A stretch of 64,000 nucleotides of DNA from NCBI RefSeq assembly GCF_947172395.1, contig NC_069084.1:5953107-6017106 (forward strand). The letters are read 5' to 3'. Made by a program: the position numbers and the translations under genes. Shown piece by piece: positions 23,936 to 37,600 of this stretch. How positions within the stretch are numbered: position 1 is the first letter of the stretch; every line of letters begins with the position of its first letter. The stretch comes from Bicyclus anynana (taxonomy: Eukaryota > Arthropoda > Insecta > Lepidoptera > Nymphalidae). Below the pieces are notes generated by a model that ran no database searches, had not been told where the DNA came from, and was given only the letters and a program-made list of their open reading frames with translations.

Positions 23936-24063
23936 ATAAAGTAGTCAAAGCGAAGCTTGACCGGGTCCGCTAGTTTTATATAAATATAGAGTCAAAAAGT
24001 GAACATAGAGATCAAAGGGTGAAAAAGATTTCACCACGTTTATTTCTAGCTATATGTTCTTTT

Positions 24064-24375
24064 ATTTTCATCATCGTCATCATTATCAACCCATATTCGG
24101 CTCACTGTAGAGCTAATGAGGGCAAATAGTTAAGGCAAATAGTCCACCACTCTGACCCAATGAGGATTTACACGCACAGAGAATTAAGAAAAATCTCAGG
24201 TATGCAGGTTTCCTCACAATGTTTTTACTTCACCGTTTGAGATACGTGATATTTAATTTCTTAATATGCACATAACCGAAAAGTTTGAAGTGCATGCCCC
24301 GGACCGGATTCGAACCTACACCCTCCGGAATCGGAGGCAGAGGTCATATTTAGTGGGCTCTCTCGGCTCAGCTCT
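24064..24375 (-). repeat. SINE family A, near full-length
   Basis: Runs from an (ATC)n tail (24069-24088) to the head, with the B box antisense 'ggattcgaacc' at about 24307. Part of the body is deleted near 24118-24140. Confidence 0.88.
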
Positions 24376-24666
24376 TTTATTTTACAATAGTATTTTTGAA
24401 ATTAATACTGAAGTGTTGTTTTCATACAGATTTTTAATTCGTCGCTTTTACATTACGGATTAACGATATCTTTTAACGACTGGTAATGAGAAGTAATTAC
24501 AACTCGTAAAAAAAAACAAATCACCACTTTACGGTCTGTTAAATTTTTACGGTTTGCCATCTCTGGTGCGGTTTAGTCTGTGCCGTTAAAATAATTAAAC
24601 GCTTTTAGTGTTTTAAAAAATATTCAAGTAGCCATATAACCAATACTTGTTTTACGTTTGAGATAC
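24376..24666. other. Nothing recognised
   Basis: No supported feature. Confidence 0.4.
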
Positions 24667-24840
24667 TAGCAGACGCCCCGCGGTTTCACACGCGTAGTTC
24701 CTGTTGTGTGGAAATACGCGCATAAAATATAGCCTATGACACTCACAAATAACGTGGCTTTTTATTGATGAAAGAATTTACTAAATCGGTTCAGTGTATT
24801 GACCCCCTACAACCTCTTTATAACATTAAGCATAGATAAT
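24667..24840 (-). mobile_element. Helitron-like non-autonomous element
   Basis: On the plus strand: CTAGCAGACGCCCCGCGGTT at the 3' end, 'aaaatatagcctatgacact', 'acaacctctttataacatta', and 'tagata' at the 5' end. A T-adjacent CTAG end is present on the minus strand. Confidence 0.75.
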
Positions 24841-25444
24841 AGCTTTGATGTATTGTACACGCTTTGACATTATATATAGTAGTGTACCATAGATACCACG
24901 AATATAAGAAGTACCTAAATCCATAGATACTCTTAGGTAATTTTAAATCTTACCCTATAGATACGCTATATCTATGTTCTGATAGCGATGGATACTTTAT
25001 CACAAATCTGTGGTTATGTGCAAGACCTTTAAATTGGATTTAAACACATTACAGAAAATGAATATTGATCAGATAAGTGTCAGTTATGTTAGACACAATA
25101 ACCATACAACATCTCTTTTTAATTATTATTTATATATATTTTTATTTACTGGTATCTTTAAAGGTAACCAATGCATCAACACACAGTTCAAAGTACTGTA
25201 CATATTTAGATGAAATCTGAAATACATGATATAGTTATTAAGACGTAGGCTTTAGCTATGAAAGGATTTTCCAAATTCCTGCGGGATACTGAAAATCACA
25301 AATTCATACGAAGTCAGGTGAGAATTGCTTGCTTGAGAACATTTTTTTTACTACATGGTACAGCAGCTTAATGAATATATAAATAAAAAAAACAAAAACT
25401 CTTTGTGAATACCATAGATTTACATATAATAATTCTATGGTGGT
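24841..25444. other. Upstream region of the MARCH-like gene
   Basis: AT-rich, no gene or repeat recognised. The open frame at 25010-25213 is not supported. Confidence 0.4.
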
Positions 25445-25510
25445 GTAGTTGCAAATATTGACGTAACCTTAGATATAGGTGTCAAAGGTTACGTCGATAT
25501 TTGCAACTAC
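25445..25510. repeat. 66-bp hairpin upstream of the MARCH-like gene
   Basis: Two 26-bp arms (25445-25470 and 25485-25510) pair with one mismatch around a 14-base loop. The arm starts GTAGTTGCAAATATTGACGT. It lies about 160 bp before the start codon and could be a minimal MITE or a transcribed hairpin. Confidence 0.8.
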
Positions 25511-25654
25511 GGGTATATATAAAAACTTTTACAATGGAGTAAAATAGTCTGCATATTTTGACAAACATTTGTTAAAACGTAGCTGCCAATATTGAAATAT
25601 TCATATAAAACTTTATTTTATAATAATAATATTTATACTAAAATAAAAACACAA

Positions 25655-25672
25655 ATGAAACGCAAGCTTTAA
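25655..25672 (+). promoter_or_regulatory. Upstream mini-ORF overlapping the MARCH-like start codon
   Basis: ATG AAA CGC AAG CTT TAA: the stop's last A is the first base of the main ATG (TAATG). If the transcript begins upstream of 25655, ribosomes would meet this ORF first. The function is inference. Confidence 0.35.
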
Positions 25673-28600
25673 TGGATGATAAAAAAAAATTGGAAGAAAC
25701 TGTAGAAAAAGAGTCGCCGGAAGACAATATTACTGGAAAGAAACTTATCAACAATGCAACCGTACAAACTCAAAATGATGCTGGTCCTTCAAGAGTAATA
25801 AACTTGCCCGGGGAAATCCCACGCAGCCCTAAGAATAACCTAAGAACAGGAATATCGAAGTCTGAGCACAGTTTCAGGCGAATAATAACAAGGGAAGATG
25901 TCGCTGATGCTCTGAAACTTACATCTTTAAGCATTTGTAAAGCGAATCATCCCAAAAACATTAAAATGGAAGACCTTAAAATACCGATATTAGAGAAATT
26001 CGAAAATAAAACTGACGATTCTATTACATACAATGAACTAAAAAAGTACATGGCTTCTTGTTTCAAACTAAATAAAACGAGACCTAACAGAATAAATGAA
26101 ACCTCTAGTGTGAGTGTCCATGCTGCTATTAGTACAATAGCTAACGATTTGGTGCAAAACATTCCAAATGCAAGTCTCATAAATAGTAAAGGTACTGTAA
26201 ATGAGGTTGTTGTCACAAAAAATGGTACTAAGCAATCAAAGATACCGGAAGAGAGTAAGAAAAAGAAAACTTCGGGTGATGCGTCGGAAATATCAGAATT
26301 GGAAGTTAAAAGACGCGATTCGTTATCAAGCATCGGCTCCAATGTTTGCCGAATTTGTATGACTAGAGGAAAAGAAAGGTAAGGAATGTTAACTATTTGT
26401 AACCGGTAATCGTTATATATTTGACTACATATTTGCCTAGTACCCATAATATATGCTGTTCAAAATATCTCGCAATAAACCAAAATAGCACTGGAAGCAA
26501 ACGTAACCTAATTATTATGGTCAAATTTAGCAGGGTTGTCAACTTTATTTAGCTGCTTTTGCAAATATTGTTTTATACTCCAGGTGCGGCTTTTGACGCA
26601 GCACTTTAATTTATTTCGCTAACAAAAATGCTTTTATAATTGCTATGAGAAAGAAATAATTAATGCAGTTTCGTAGTAAGTAATTACAATATGAGGGAAA
26701 ATTGTAAATAATTTGATAAATTGTATTTTAAGATGAAACTGCTCTTACAATCAACACTATGAATAGTTTTCACCTTCCCGTTCCCTATGACAATCACAAA
26801 TAAAGTGACTTTATATTGATAACGGATTTTTTAAAATCAGTTCAGTAGACTTAGAAATTACCTCCTACAATCTTATAAACTCACAAACTGTACTATTTAT
26901 AGATTTAATTAAATTAATGCCCGAATATTCAATACCTACTAAAACTGTTTATTTTTGAGGAAATGTCTTTAGAGAAAAATATAAGATAAAATTTACAAAC
27001 CCAACCCACCCAAAATTGACGTCAGAAAAAATTCAGATTTTTTCTATCGTATACGTAAATTATGATGTGCTTGTAAATCCCTGATATTCATTTTTGATTA
27101 GTGATTTTTTTATTGAAATTCTAGTTTATAAGAACAAGTACTTCATAATTTAAAGACGGTGTTCGTTTTTTCCTAGAAGAAATATTTTGTAAACGTTTTC
27201 TCATTAGTTTAATTTTTTTTAAGAAAGAGGCAACCCTACTGGTCATGTTTGTATACGGAAGCTTCATTAGCACCCGCCGAATGAGTTTGAAATTGCGCTG
27301 CACATCGCCAAAATATTTTACTATACGACGACACTATTAGTTTTAAATTGCGTTCTAAAATAATAAAGAGAACTTCGGATAGATTATTTAAGATACTCCT
27401 ACCAATATCAATAAGAATTTCACTTCAGGATTTTATATTTTCTAAACTGGCTCGAGTCCAGTCTGGTATTAGACATCAAATAAAAATCTCTTTTAACGTA
27501 ATTAAGTTGAAAAAGCATATATTTTTAGCTTCCTTGCATTAAACCTGATATTTTTCATTAAATTTGAACACCTAATCTAAAGATCTCACGAAGCGACGAC
27601 GTTATTCTTTCAAGATATTTAGTATGACACGTTTTTATCGATCAGTGACAGCGCCGCAAATATGACCCTTTAACAGTGGAATTCATAGACATAGTAGGGG
27701 CACCCCCAGGGGATCATTCAGCTGCTGAGTGTCGAAAATAGCCTCTATTTGTTTGAGAATGTGAGTGATCCCCTAGGGGTGTCTTACAACGTCTATGAAT
27801 TCCACTGTTAATCTCTGTAGCTCCGAAAATAATTATCAGATACAATGTTACTTCAATAAAATTGTTCTACTATATATTCCTATTACCCGCTCTATATTCC
27901 ACCAGATTAATATCGCCTTGCAATTGCAAAGGGTCGCTGGCAAACGTCCACCTCTCGTGTTTGCAGAGGTGGCTTAATCAAGTGGGCAGAAACCACTGCG
28001 AGCTGTGCGGCTTCAGGTAATTCTGTTTTATATTATTACTCTTTGGTATACATAATAAGGTCAAGGTGGTCAAGTTACAATAATGAAGTCTTTTTAAAAA
28101 TACGATCTAAGACATATTTTAGTAGGTAATGCAACTCCGAAAAAATTTAAGTAAAGTAACTCTGAAAAAAACTAGCTAACATCAAATTTCAGGTTACTAT
28201 GACTTCAGAAATTTCTCTAACAATTTTGATGACTGATACTTGTAATTTAAAATATATACTTGCACTCGAAACTTGATACATTTATTAAGTTCTCATTGAC
28301 ATGTTTATCTCCTGAGAATTTGGAATTTCTAGCATTTTCCAGAATGTAGCTATTACCATGTATTCTGTGGTATTACTGAAAGCAAAGCTTTACAATTGTG
28401 TGCATTTTAAGAAATAAAATATCACGTGTCTCAAACTGTGAAGAAAAACATCGTGAGGAAACCTGCACATCAGATAATTTTCTTAATTCTCTGCGTGTGT
28501 GAAGTCTGCCAATCTGCATTAGGCCAGCGTAGTGAACTATTGGCTTAACCCTCTCATTCTGAGAGGAGACTCGAGCTCAGCAGTGAGCCGAATATGGGTT

Positions 28601-31600
28601 GATAATGATTGAAAGCTATTCAATAAAATAGCAACAGTGAAAAGAAGTGATTATCACAATACATGGAATCCTAATGAGTTCACAGATGTGTGTTAATTAT
28701 TTCCTTTATTAACTTTTGTGATACAATAAATTATTTAATTAGTGACTCACATCTTACTAAAAGCTTTATAAGGTACTAGCGGACACCCGCGTGGAATTTA
28801 GTTTATCACAAATCCCGCGGGAACCATGGAGTTTTCCGGAATGAAAAGTAGCCTATGTGTAATCTAGGCTATTATCTATCTTCGTTTTAAATTCCAGCAA
28901 AGTGGAGTCAGTAGTTAAGGCTTAAAAGGAAACAAACATCCATACAAACTTTCGCGTTTATAATTTTAATAAGATAACAATTGATTGATTAAATTAATAC
29001 AAAATTTAATAAAGCAAGCCGATTAGCAGGTTCAGTAATTAAACAGTACAATGAGCACTAAATTTATCTTCATTTTGCAAAACGTGCTGCGAATGGGACA
29101 ATTAATTGAATTGCGTTGCAATGAATGCTAATAATATGGGGCAAATAGCAGTATCGATGGCGCAGACTTGCGACTATTTGACAACTTATTAAAGTTGGTT
29201 AACTTATTTTTATTACTACTTTAACTGTTTTACAATATTGAATTCAATTTAATTTTCCAGATTATATACCTATTATATTAGTACTAGTTTGTATCATTAT
29301 CACACACGTATTCTGAAAATATGTTCGAATTGTTTTATCCAATCCAATATGCCTACTTACATTTATAAGAATCCTCTTTCGAAAATCAGCTTCCTAATCA
29401 AATCAAAATCAAATAATATCCATCCAAATCCATCTATTCTACGGATACAGAAGCGCAGCTTAAGTGTTTTATGTTCTGCGTCAAAGTGGAGACAAGTTTT
29501 GTTTATTCAGTAATTATAACGTTATGTTAATTTTGCATCGTCAATACATTTTGTTATTGTGTTTTTTACATTTTTATAAAAAAAAATATGTATGTGTCAA
29601 ACTGATAATAATAATTATCCTACTTTACCTTACATCAGAAGTAGATGTATAAGAAGTAAAAAAGGTTGCCAGAGGAATACCAACAAACCCTTTCTTAAAG
29701 ACTATGATCTCACTGGAACTGCAGCAAGTTTTATAATTATTAGAACGAATATTTTACCAAAGGCTGGGCAGTGAGACCAACACGAGCGGATAAAGGGAGT
29801 GTTAACCGGCTCTAGAGAAATTCCTTAATCCTACACCCGTCGGTCACAAGTCCCGGGCTCCGAACAGAGGTTTTCTCTCTGACACATGATGGACCTAAGA
29901 TTGCCAACCGTACTATAATATATAGTATTGTACTATATTTCGGGCCTGCGTACTATATACTGTTGAAGTAATATATAGTACGCAAAAGTACTATATTTTC
30001 AACACTGATACAAACAAAATTTTCATTTTAAATCTTGATGAACATTAGTTTTCGACAGATGCAATAACGTCTAGCATTAAACAAAAAAAAAATTAAAAAA
30101 AAGTAGCATTTGGTTTTCAAAAATTTTAAAATTAGATGTAAAAAAGCCTAAGACAATATTTTTATTTCACGCAAATAGATTTTGAAAAATGCAACAACAG
30201 TAAATATATATTGTTTTTTAAAAATAAATGTATATTTGTTGCTTATTGCATAAATTAAAATATTTTATTTAAGTGTAGGTACTATATTTTTTATAGGTAA
30301 ATCTGAAAAAAAACTATATTTTTCTGAAGAAATGTTGGCAACCATAGATGGATCCGGTACCCGCTCGGTGAATCCACGGAATGCTAAGATATTCGTCTCT
30401 CTTTGCATCCCGTCTGCGCCAGCCAGGACTTTACAACCTCGGCCAGCGGCATTCATTAGTAAAACTTATTTAATGGTTGAGTCGCAACAGTTGTCGGCGC
30501 TGGGCTGTTAACCGTTCGTTTTCAATTTTAAGAACGTACTTCCAACTTTAATTTTTCAAAAGAAATTGTAACTACCTCGTTTTAACGATCTCAGCACTTT
30601 ACGTTCGCTTTAGTAGACTATTCCAAGCTATAACTATAATAGCTTATAAGTTATACCTATTGCCATCGTCTACGAAAAACAGAGAACCTACGACCTCTCA
30701 GACACACAGTGTTAATTCGAGGTCGTATCTTCGATTCTCAGCTCGGGTCAATATAGTATGTTATATTTTCTAAATTAAGTTAGGTCTTGTTTGGTGGTAG
30801 ACTTCGACCGTGCCCATAGCTTGGCAATTTCGTTGATGACACTCCCATGATATGCGGGCGACGGGGGAAGGACTGCGCGGGTGTGAAGTCGTGCACGCGG
30901 GACATCGCTACCCGGTCCCGGCCTGCGCGGACCATAATGTTGATGATGATATTCATGATTGTAATAGTTATGTATATATGGATATATGAGATACTATATT
31001 ACGCGGTATGATTTTCGTTTTCTTTGGGTTAACTTCTACAATATTCCTACCTTCGCCACTGGTATGTATACAGTACACATATACCTACAACTAAAGTAAT
31101 CTGAGTATATCCAGTTTTACCGACGTTTGGATGTCTGTGATAAATCGGATCAAGCTAATTGCGGGAGCAGAATCGAACAGATTACGTCTGAGTGAGCTCG
31201 AGTATCCCAACTAACTTGCAGACTTAGGGCCAAGAAACAAGGTTGTCACTGGAAATTGAATAGGAAAAATGCAGAACAAAAACAGTTTGGGCACCTAATC
31301 ACTTCATAGTATAAAACGAAGAATGATTGTGTGCATCATGAAACATTGGTCAGGAAATTACATTACTACGGAATCACTGATAATTCCCTAAACCTGCTGA
31401 GTTCATATTTAATGAATAGAATTCAGAAAGTAGACATCAACGGAAATCAGTCTTCTGGGTCTGTTGTAAAAATGGGGGTTCCTCTAGGATCTATACTAGG
31501 ACCATTTCTTTTTCTCATTTATATTAATGACCTTCCTTATGTTGACAAGGACAATCATAAGATAGTTTTGTTTGCAGATGACACATCACTTATGTTTAAA

Positions 31601-34600
31601 ATTAATAGAGGAGAAATAAATTATGACGATGTAAACAACTCTCTCATGCAGGTGGTACATTGGTTTGAAGCTAATAACTTAGTGCATAGACTAGTATATT
31701 TTAGCTACTTTCAGTCATATGGTATTTTACTATGGGGTAATGCTGCTGATATTGATAGTATATTTGTTCTGCAGAAGAGAGCTGTTTGTGCGATATATAA
31801 AATGGGACCTAGAGAGTCGTTGAGAGAAAAATTTAAAGAAATTAAGTAATGACTGTGTATAGTCAATATATATATGAGAATTTAGTACATGTACATAAAA
31901 ACATAGGCAATTTTAAAAGAAGGTGTGATTGTAATAACATTACTTCCATAATCCACTTTAAGTAAGCAGGCAACCCTCGCAAGTAAAATAAATCGGCAGT
32001 CGATTTAATTTCACTTTTAAGTGATCCTAGATTTTCTCGGTCTAGCGGCGACTGCAAGTAACGGCTACAACGTTAGCTAAGCTTAAATGAAACCATACAT
32101 CAAGACGGCTACGTTTTCCGTACAAGTTTGCCGATCAATTAATTTATCAGTAATCAACTGTACTTTCTATCCGACACACGATGTATTTGCTCTAGACTTA
32201 GTGTTTTAACAAAAAAAGGAAAGCTTCGTTTTTGTTCTCTTGTTTTGTACTTACTGTACTGTACTTTGTACAGACGTAACGTTAAGAAATTAAAACATCG
32301 TGAGGAGACCTGCATACCTCAGAATTTTCTTAATTATCTGCGTGTCTGCCAATCCGCATTGTGCCAGCGTGGTGAACTACTGGCCTAAGCCATCTCATTC
32401 TGAGAGGAGACTCGAGCTCAGCAGTCAGCCGAATATGGGTTGATAATGATGATGATGTTGAACCAGACGTCCCGTGGTTTCGCCAGCGTCATTCCCGTTC
32501 CCATAAAACACTCACAAATAATGTGGATTTCTAGTAGCAAAAGAATTTCAGAGATTACCCCTACAATATCACAAACTTTACCTATCATAATATTATAAAT
32601 TATTATAAATAAAATAAATAAATTATAAACATATTTTTAAAAGAAATTTTTAACTATCCAACATGAAAATATTGTGCTTCTAAATAACACCTACGCAAAT
32701 TTTAATATTAATTAATAAACAAAAATAGACCAACAATTGGCTGTACTGTACGAACAATTGAATCCATTCCATTTCCAGTTACCCGGCGATCCGCACGCCT
32801 CGCTACACCGTGCTACAGGCTCTGCGTATGTGGTTCTGCAATCCACGGAACAGGAGTCATCTACAGGTGAATATGGTTGTTGTGTCCATGCGTTTGCCGT
32901 TTGGTGGAACCAAGGTAATAGTTATATAAGCTACAGTTATGTAATGAGGGTCTTATGATGATGATGATGAGGGAGAGTTAGAGTTATGTAGCACGTGTGA
33001 TTGCACCATAGACAGCATGAGTGCTACAATGGCTAATTACGTGCAATGGCATACAATACTTTTTCAACAACCATGACAAAAGAAATAACAGAAATTAAAA
33101 ATTATATAAAAAAAATACAACCGACTTCAAAATCAGAAAAATAAACAAAAAAGCGAAAAATAACATCGTATGTGCTACCTTCTCATCACTTTGAAGGCGG
33201 TGCCAATACAGTAATGCATTAACTCAAGACGTTTAAATCATAGTTTTAGGATTTTCAGACAGTTCTTTCCTGTGGTTCTTTCAGAAACGGCTTTAATTAT
33301 AGCCGGCCGGGCACCCAAGATTTTATGTTCTAAACCTAACCTAATCTTTAGATTTGAAAAAAATATACTTTTATTTAACAATAACAACATTTTACTACTT
33401 AATGAAAGACCGGTGTTTAAAATTAAGTGTTTAAAAAATAAAGAAAGGCACTGACCGCCCCTCTGATTTTCGAAAGTTCCCCTCGATCGATTTCTCCAAG
33501 ATTCCATTATCAAATCCTGGTTTCCTCATCATGGTACCACATTCGAAACATTTTCTTTCCAACAAAAAAATAATCATCAGAATCGACGAAGTTAATCATC
33601 AGAATCGACGTTCATAAACGACGAAGTTGTGCACGAAAGCGCCACATTAGTGCAACTTCATTCATTTATTTCAGTTATTTTTATTATTCAGTTATGATTT
33701 TTATGAAAGTTAAATGGAAATCTGGAAGTATACTCTTTCAAATAAAAAAATAATTTTTAATATTGGTTATCAAATAACGAAGTTACCTCATAACTTCGTT
33801 ATTTGACACAACAATAAAATACAAACATTATACAAACATAAAGAAAGAAACAAAAACATACGCGTCGCAAAAAGGAGGAGGTTCTCACTCCTCCTTTTTC
33901 TATTGAAGTTGGTTAATAACAAACTTTGGTAAACAAAAAATGTACGAGTAAATTGGCGTTGAACATCCTCCTCGATAAAAATTAATCTAGCACGGTTTAC
34001 CTGTGTGGTACTGTATATTACCAAACGACCTGTAGAAATGAATAGCTTTGGGATATGGCTTGAGGTTTTATATTAGGTAGATTACGAAATGGGAGTACAA
34101 AAATATATAATATAAAGTTATGACAGATATACACCGCTATATAAAGTGTATAGTTTTTTTTATTAGGTGTTTCAGCTGATTCACGGCATGTGTCCCACAT
34201 TGCTTTTCTTGCAACGGGTGTTTTGCAAGAAAAGCTATGTTTTTAGATTAGATTTTCCCCACAAATACACTATTTTATTTATATTTTAATTTAATAATTT
34301 TCATTAATATTTATATCACCCGCGTAGCTCCCATTCCCGTGGAAACACGAGGTAAATTATAGCCTTTGTCCACTCCTTAAAACATAAGCTTTTTAGCCAG
34401 TAAAAACTGCAATCAACTCCAGTCCAGCCGTTTCGGAGAAACCAGAACAAACTAATTGAAAATTACAGATAGATACTTCCCGTTTTATTTATTTGTAAAG
34501 ATTTATTCAACTTATGAATTTTGATTTAGTAGGCTTGCGGATCGTTTTTTTTTATATTGGGATTGTTATAGCATCCCTGCTTTGATAACCTATGAAACCA

Positions 34601-37600
34601 ATACATGTAGGCGAACTTTTTGATGAAGTAAAAAAATATTATATAATTAGTCTTACATTTCTGAAAGGAAGTTGTCCTCTAGAAAGCTAAAAACGAGCCC
34701 ACAGCATTCCACTCCATTATACTTCGCGTACCATTTGCGACGCGCCCGCCCATCCGGCAATACGTCTTCGAATTTTTGTCCGCACTCCAAAAATTTTTTG
34801 TAACAATTTTTCCCCAAACGAATCCGATCGGTCCTCCGCTTTTAAAAGGCCATTTGTGTCTGTACACTTTGTTTATGGCTTTGGCCCGTCACACTTTAGA
34901 TAAATCGTCCTAAATATTATCGTTTTAATATTTTTGAATGTTTTCTTCGTTAGGTTAGGTTTCAAACTTTTCCAATTATTGCTCTTATTCCCTTTTATTT
35001 ATTACGTTTTTCAATTTTCTCAAGGCATCACTCTTTTTTTTAGAAACTTGATGCCCTAAACAATCATCCCCTAGTGTTCAGTAAACTACAAAGAATTAAA
35101 AAAAAACTGTTTTTTATTACTCTAACTTTCGTATGTTCGTCACTGGCGCCTCCTAGACGGGATACCTAAAGCAGTTGCCCAAATAGCTTAAATTAATCCA
35201 GTGGCGCTAACATGCGACCAACGAGAAAATCTCATTGAGAAAAATAGAAAAATTTTCAACCAATGGCGATGCAACCGGAAATACCGCTATCTCTTTCATT
35301 ACGTTGACGACGAAAGAGATGGGACTGGGACAACTCCGCCGCCATTGGACATTAGACTGTTTATTTATTCACTTAGTGACAATTCTGTGTTCTGTTCTGT
35401 GTCAAAATTAAGTGTTGCAAACACTTAATTTTGGTATTTCTAGTTGCCTATCTTTTGTGACAATGCGATTTTATACTTTCATGGAGCTAGTGTGCTAACT
35501 GCCTCAATGTCCTAGTATTTAGTAGGTATGAAACTTAGGAGCAAGAATATTTTGAACAGAAAAAACTTATCTTAACTTATAAAAACAGTGGTACAGGACT
35601 AGTCTTCAGCCTGCTTCAAAAACCTACCCAAATATATCAACCAGCTTTCCAGATAAGGCTTTTGCGTACAATATTAATTGGTTACGTTTTCACATAGCGT
35701 ACATAGTTGAATATAATATGTCAACAAAACATATTTCCATAACTGTCCTATTTAAATCATAAATTACAGTGAATTCTACGGTGACAGTAAGTAATTCAAT
35801 AAGCGGCAAAAGCGATACACAAATTCAATATGCCCGTGTCTTGTCACGTCAAATGTCAGTTGACAAGCGACAGCGCCCTCTTGTGGTCACGGAGTGAAAT
35901 ACGGTCGCGCTGAGAATCACTGGAATTTCGTGAGCTAGTAGTTATTTATCGGGTTAACAAAGTTTAACTTCTCTTCAAAGTTGATAATATTTAATAATTA
36001 CTCGCAATAACTCTTAGCTAAGGAAATGGAACTAAATATCATGATTTTTTTAAACCATTTTGATTGTGTGTTGCTCGCTATGTGCATGCCATGATGCCGA
36101 TCACGACCGTTAGCTTAGTTATCGTCAGTGGCTGACAATACTTATTAAGTTATGTTAATTCTTTAATTTTTTTTTATCATGGTAGTAGAAAAAGTATTGT
36201 ATGCCACTGGACGTAATTAGCCATTACATGACAGTGGCATAAATGACTATTTTATGTATGACCAATATTCCCTATCGAATCTATGGTATTTACCAGCTGA
36301 GTTAATCTTTTCTTTCTTTGAACTCTCCTCACAAATGACAGCAAAATTATATTCTATCAAATAAAAAGGTTCGTTCGTTATAAACCCATATACGGCTCAC
36401 TGCTGATCTCGAGTCTCCTCTCAGAATGAGCGGGGTTAGGCCAATAGTCCACCACGCTGGTCCAATGCGGATTTTGCAGACTTCACAATCACAGGCAGAG
36501 AATTAAGAATTTTTCTGGTGTGCAGATTTCCTCACGATGTTTTCCTTCACCATTTGAGACACGTAATATTTAATTTCTTAAAATACACACAACTAAAAAG
36601 TTGGAGGTGCATGCCCCGGACCGGATTCGAAGCTCTGGAATCTGAGGCCAATCCACGGCTTAAATAAGAAGGTGCTCCAACAAAAAAGTAAATAATATAC
36701 ATTATGTTTCTGTTCACAGTCCGATTGCTTGATTTTTTGGCTGCTGTCCACGGTAACCGCCGGCCTCCTGGCGGTATGCATCGTTGGCACACAATACTTT
36801 GTGATTGAGGGTAACAATTTTGGTAAGCTCGATGCGACTAGAAAAAGTGGAGGTTAGTTTTCTTCTACTTATTTTTTTTTTTTTTTTATTCTTTACAAGT
36901 TAGCCCTTGACTACATTGTCACCTGATCTTAAGTGATGATATAGTCTAAGATGGAAGAGGGCTAACTTGTTAGGAGGAGGATGAAAATCCACACCCCTTT
37001 TCGGTTTCTACGCGACATCGTACCGGAACGCTAGATCGCTTGGCGGTACGGCTTTGTCGGTAGGGTGGTAACTAGTCACGGCCGAAGACTCCCACCAGCC
37101 AGACCTGGACCAATTTTTCCTCCGTTTTTGTAAATCCGCCACGCATACCACTGCGCCACGGGGGCTGTTTAAATAGTACCTAACTACTGTAAAAGGCATC
37201 TCAGAAATGGTTAATTAAATAAAAATCATAAAGGCATCTCAGAAATGGTAGATTAAATAAAAATCATTATAACACAATCACAGATTTGACCGTTTATTCA
37301 AACAGTATTCGTGTTCACAAAATTAAAATCGCTAATATTAATTACGCATTCATTCTTTATGCACTTCTCTACTAATGCTTTAGTAGTATTTAACATTAAT
37401 TAATATTCACAATAAATCAACTAAAATAATGTAGATCACAATTAATAAAAATAATGTCACTCAGTTAAGCACCTTACTTTTTACAAGCCGTTCCTCTTTT
37501 TCATTCCGAAAAAAACATGGCGACCGACTCATAGATACAACCACAGACAACATAGAAATAGTGAGTAACACGGTACTGTATGAAAGTCGTGTTACACTAC

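Larger units (their letters stand above)
23155..23973. mobile_element. Composite repeat region with two CTAG ends and G-rich tract
   Basis: The left end is an antisense Helitron-like 3' terminus (ctagcgtgcacctgcgactt). The right end is a sense one (ccgggtccgctag, next to T). Between them lie a CpG-rich stretch with a TATAAA-like phrase (23452-23457), a short acidic reading frame (23535-23579) and a G-rich minisatellite (23852-23935). It looks like two or more elements inserted into each other. Confidence 0.55.

Noticed and set aside
33868..33900. Rho-independent terminator-like hairpin with T-run
   Set aside because: The context is a eukaryotic intron; such hairpins have no terminator role for RNA polymerase II.
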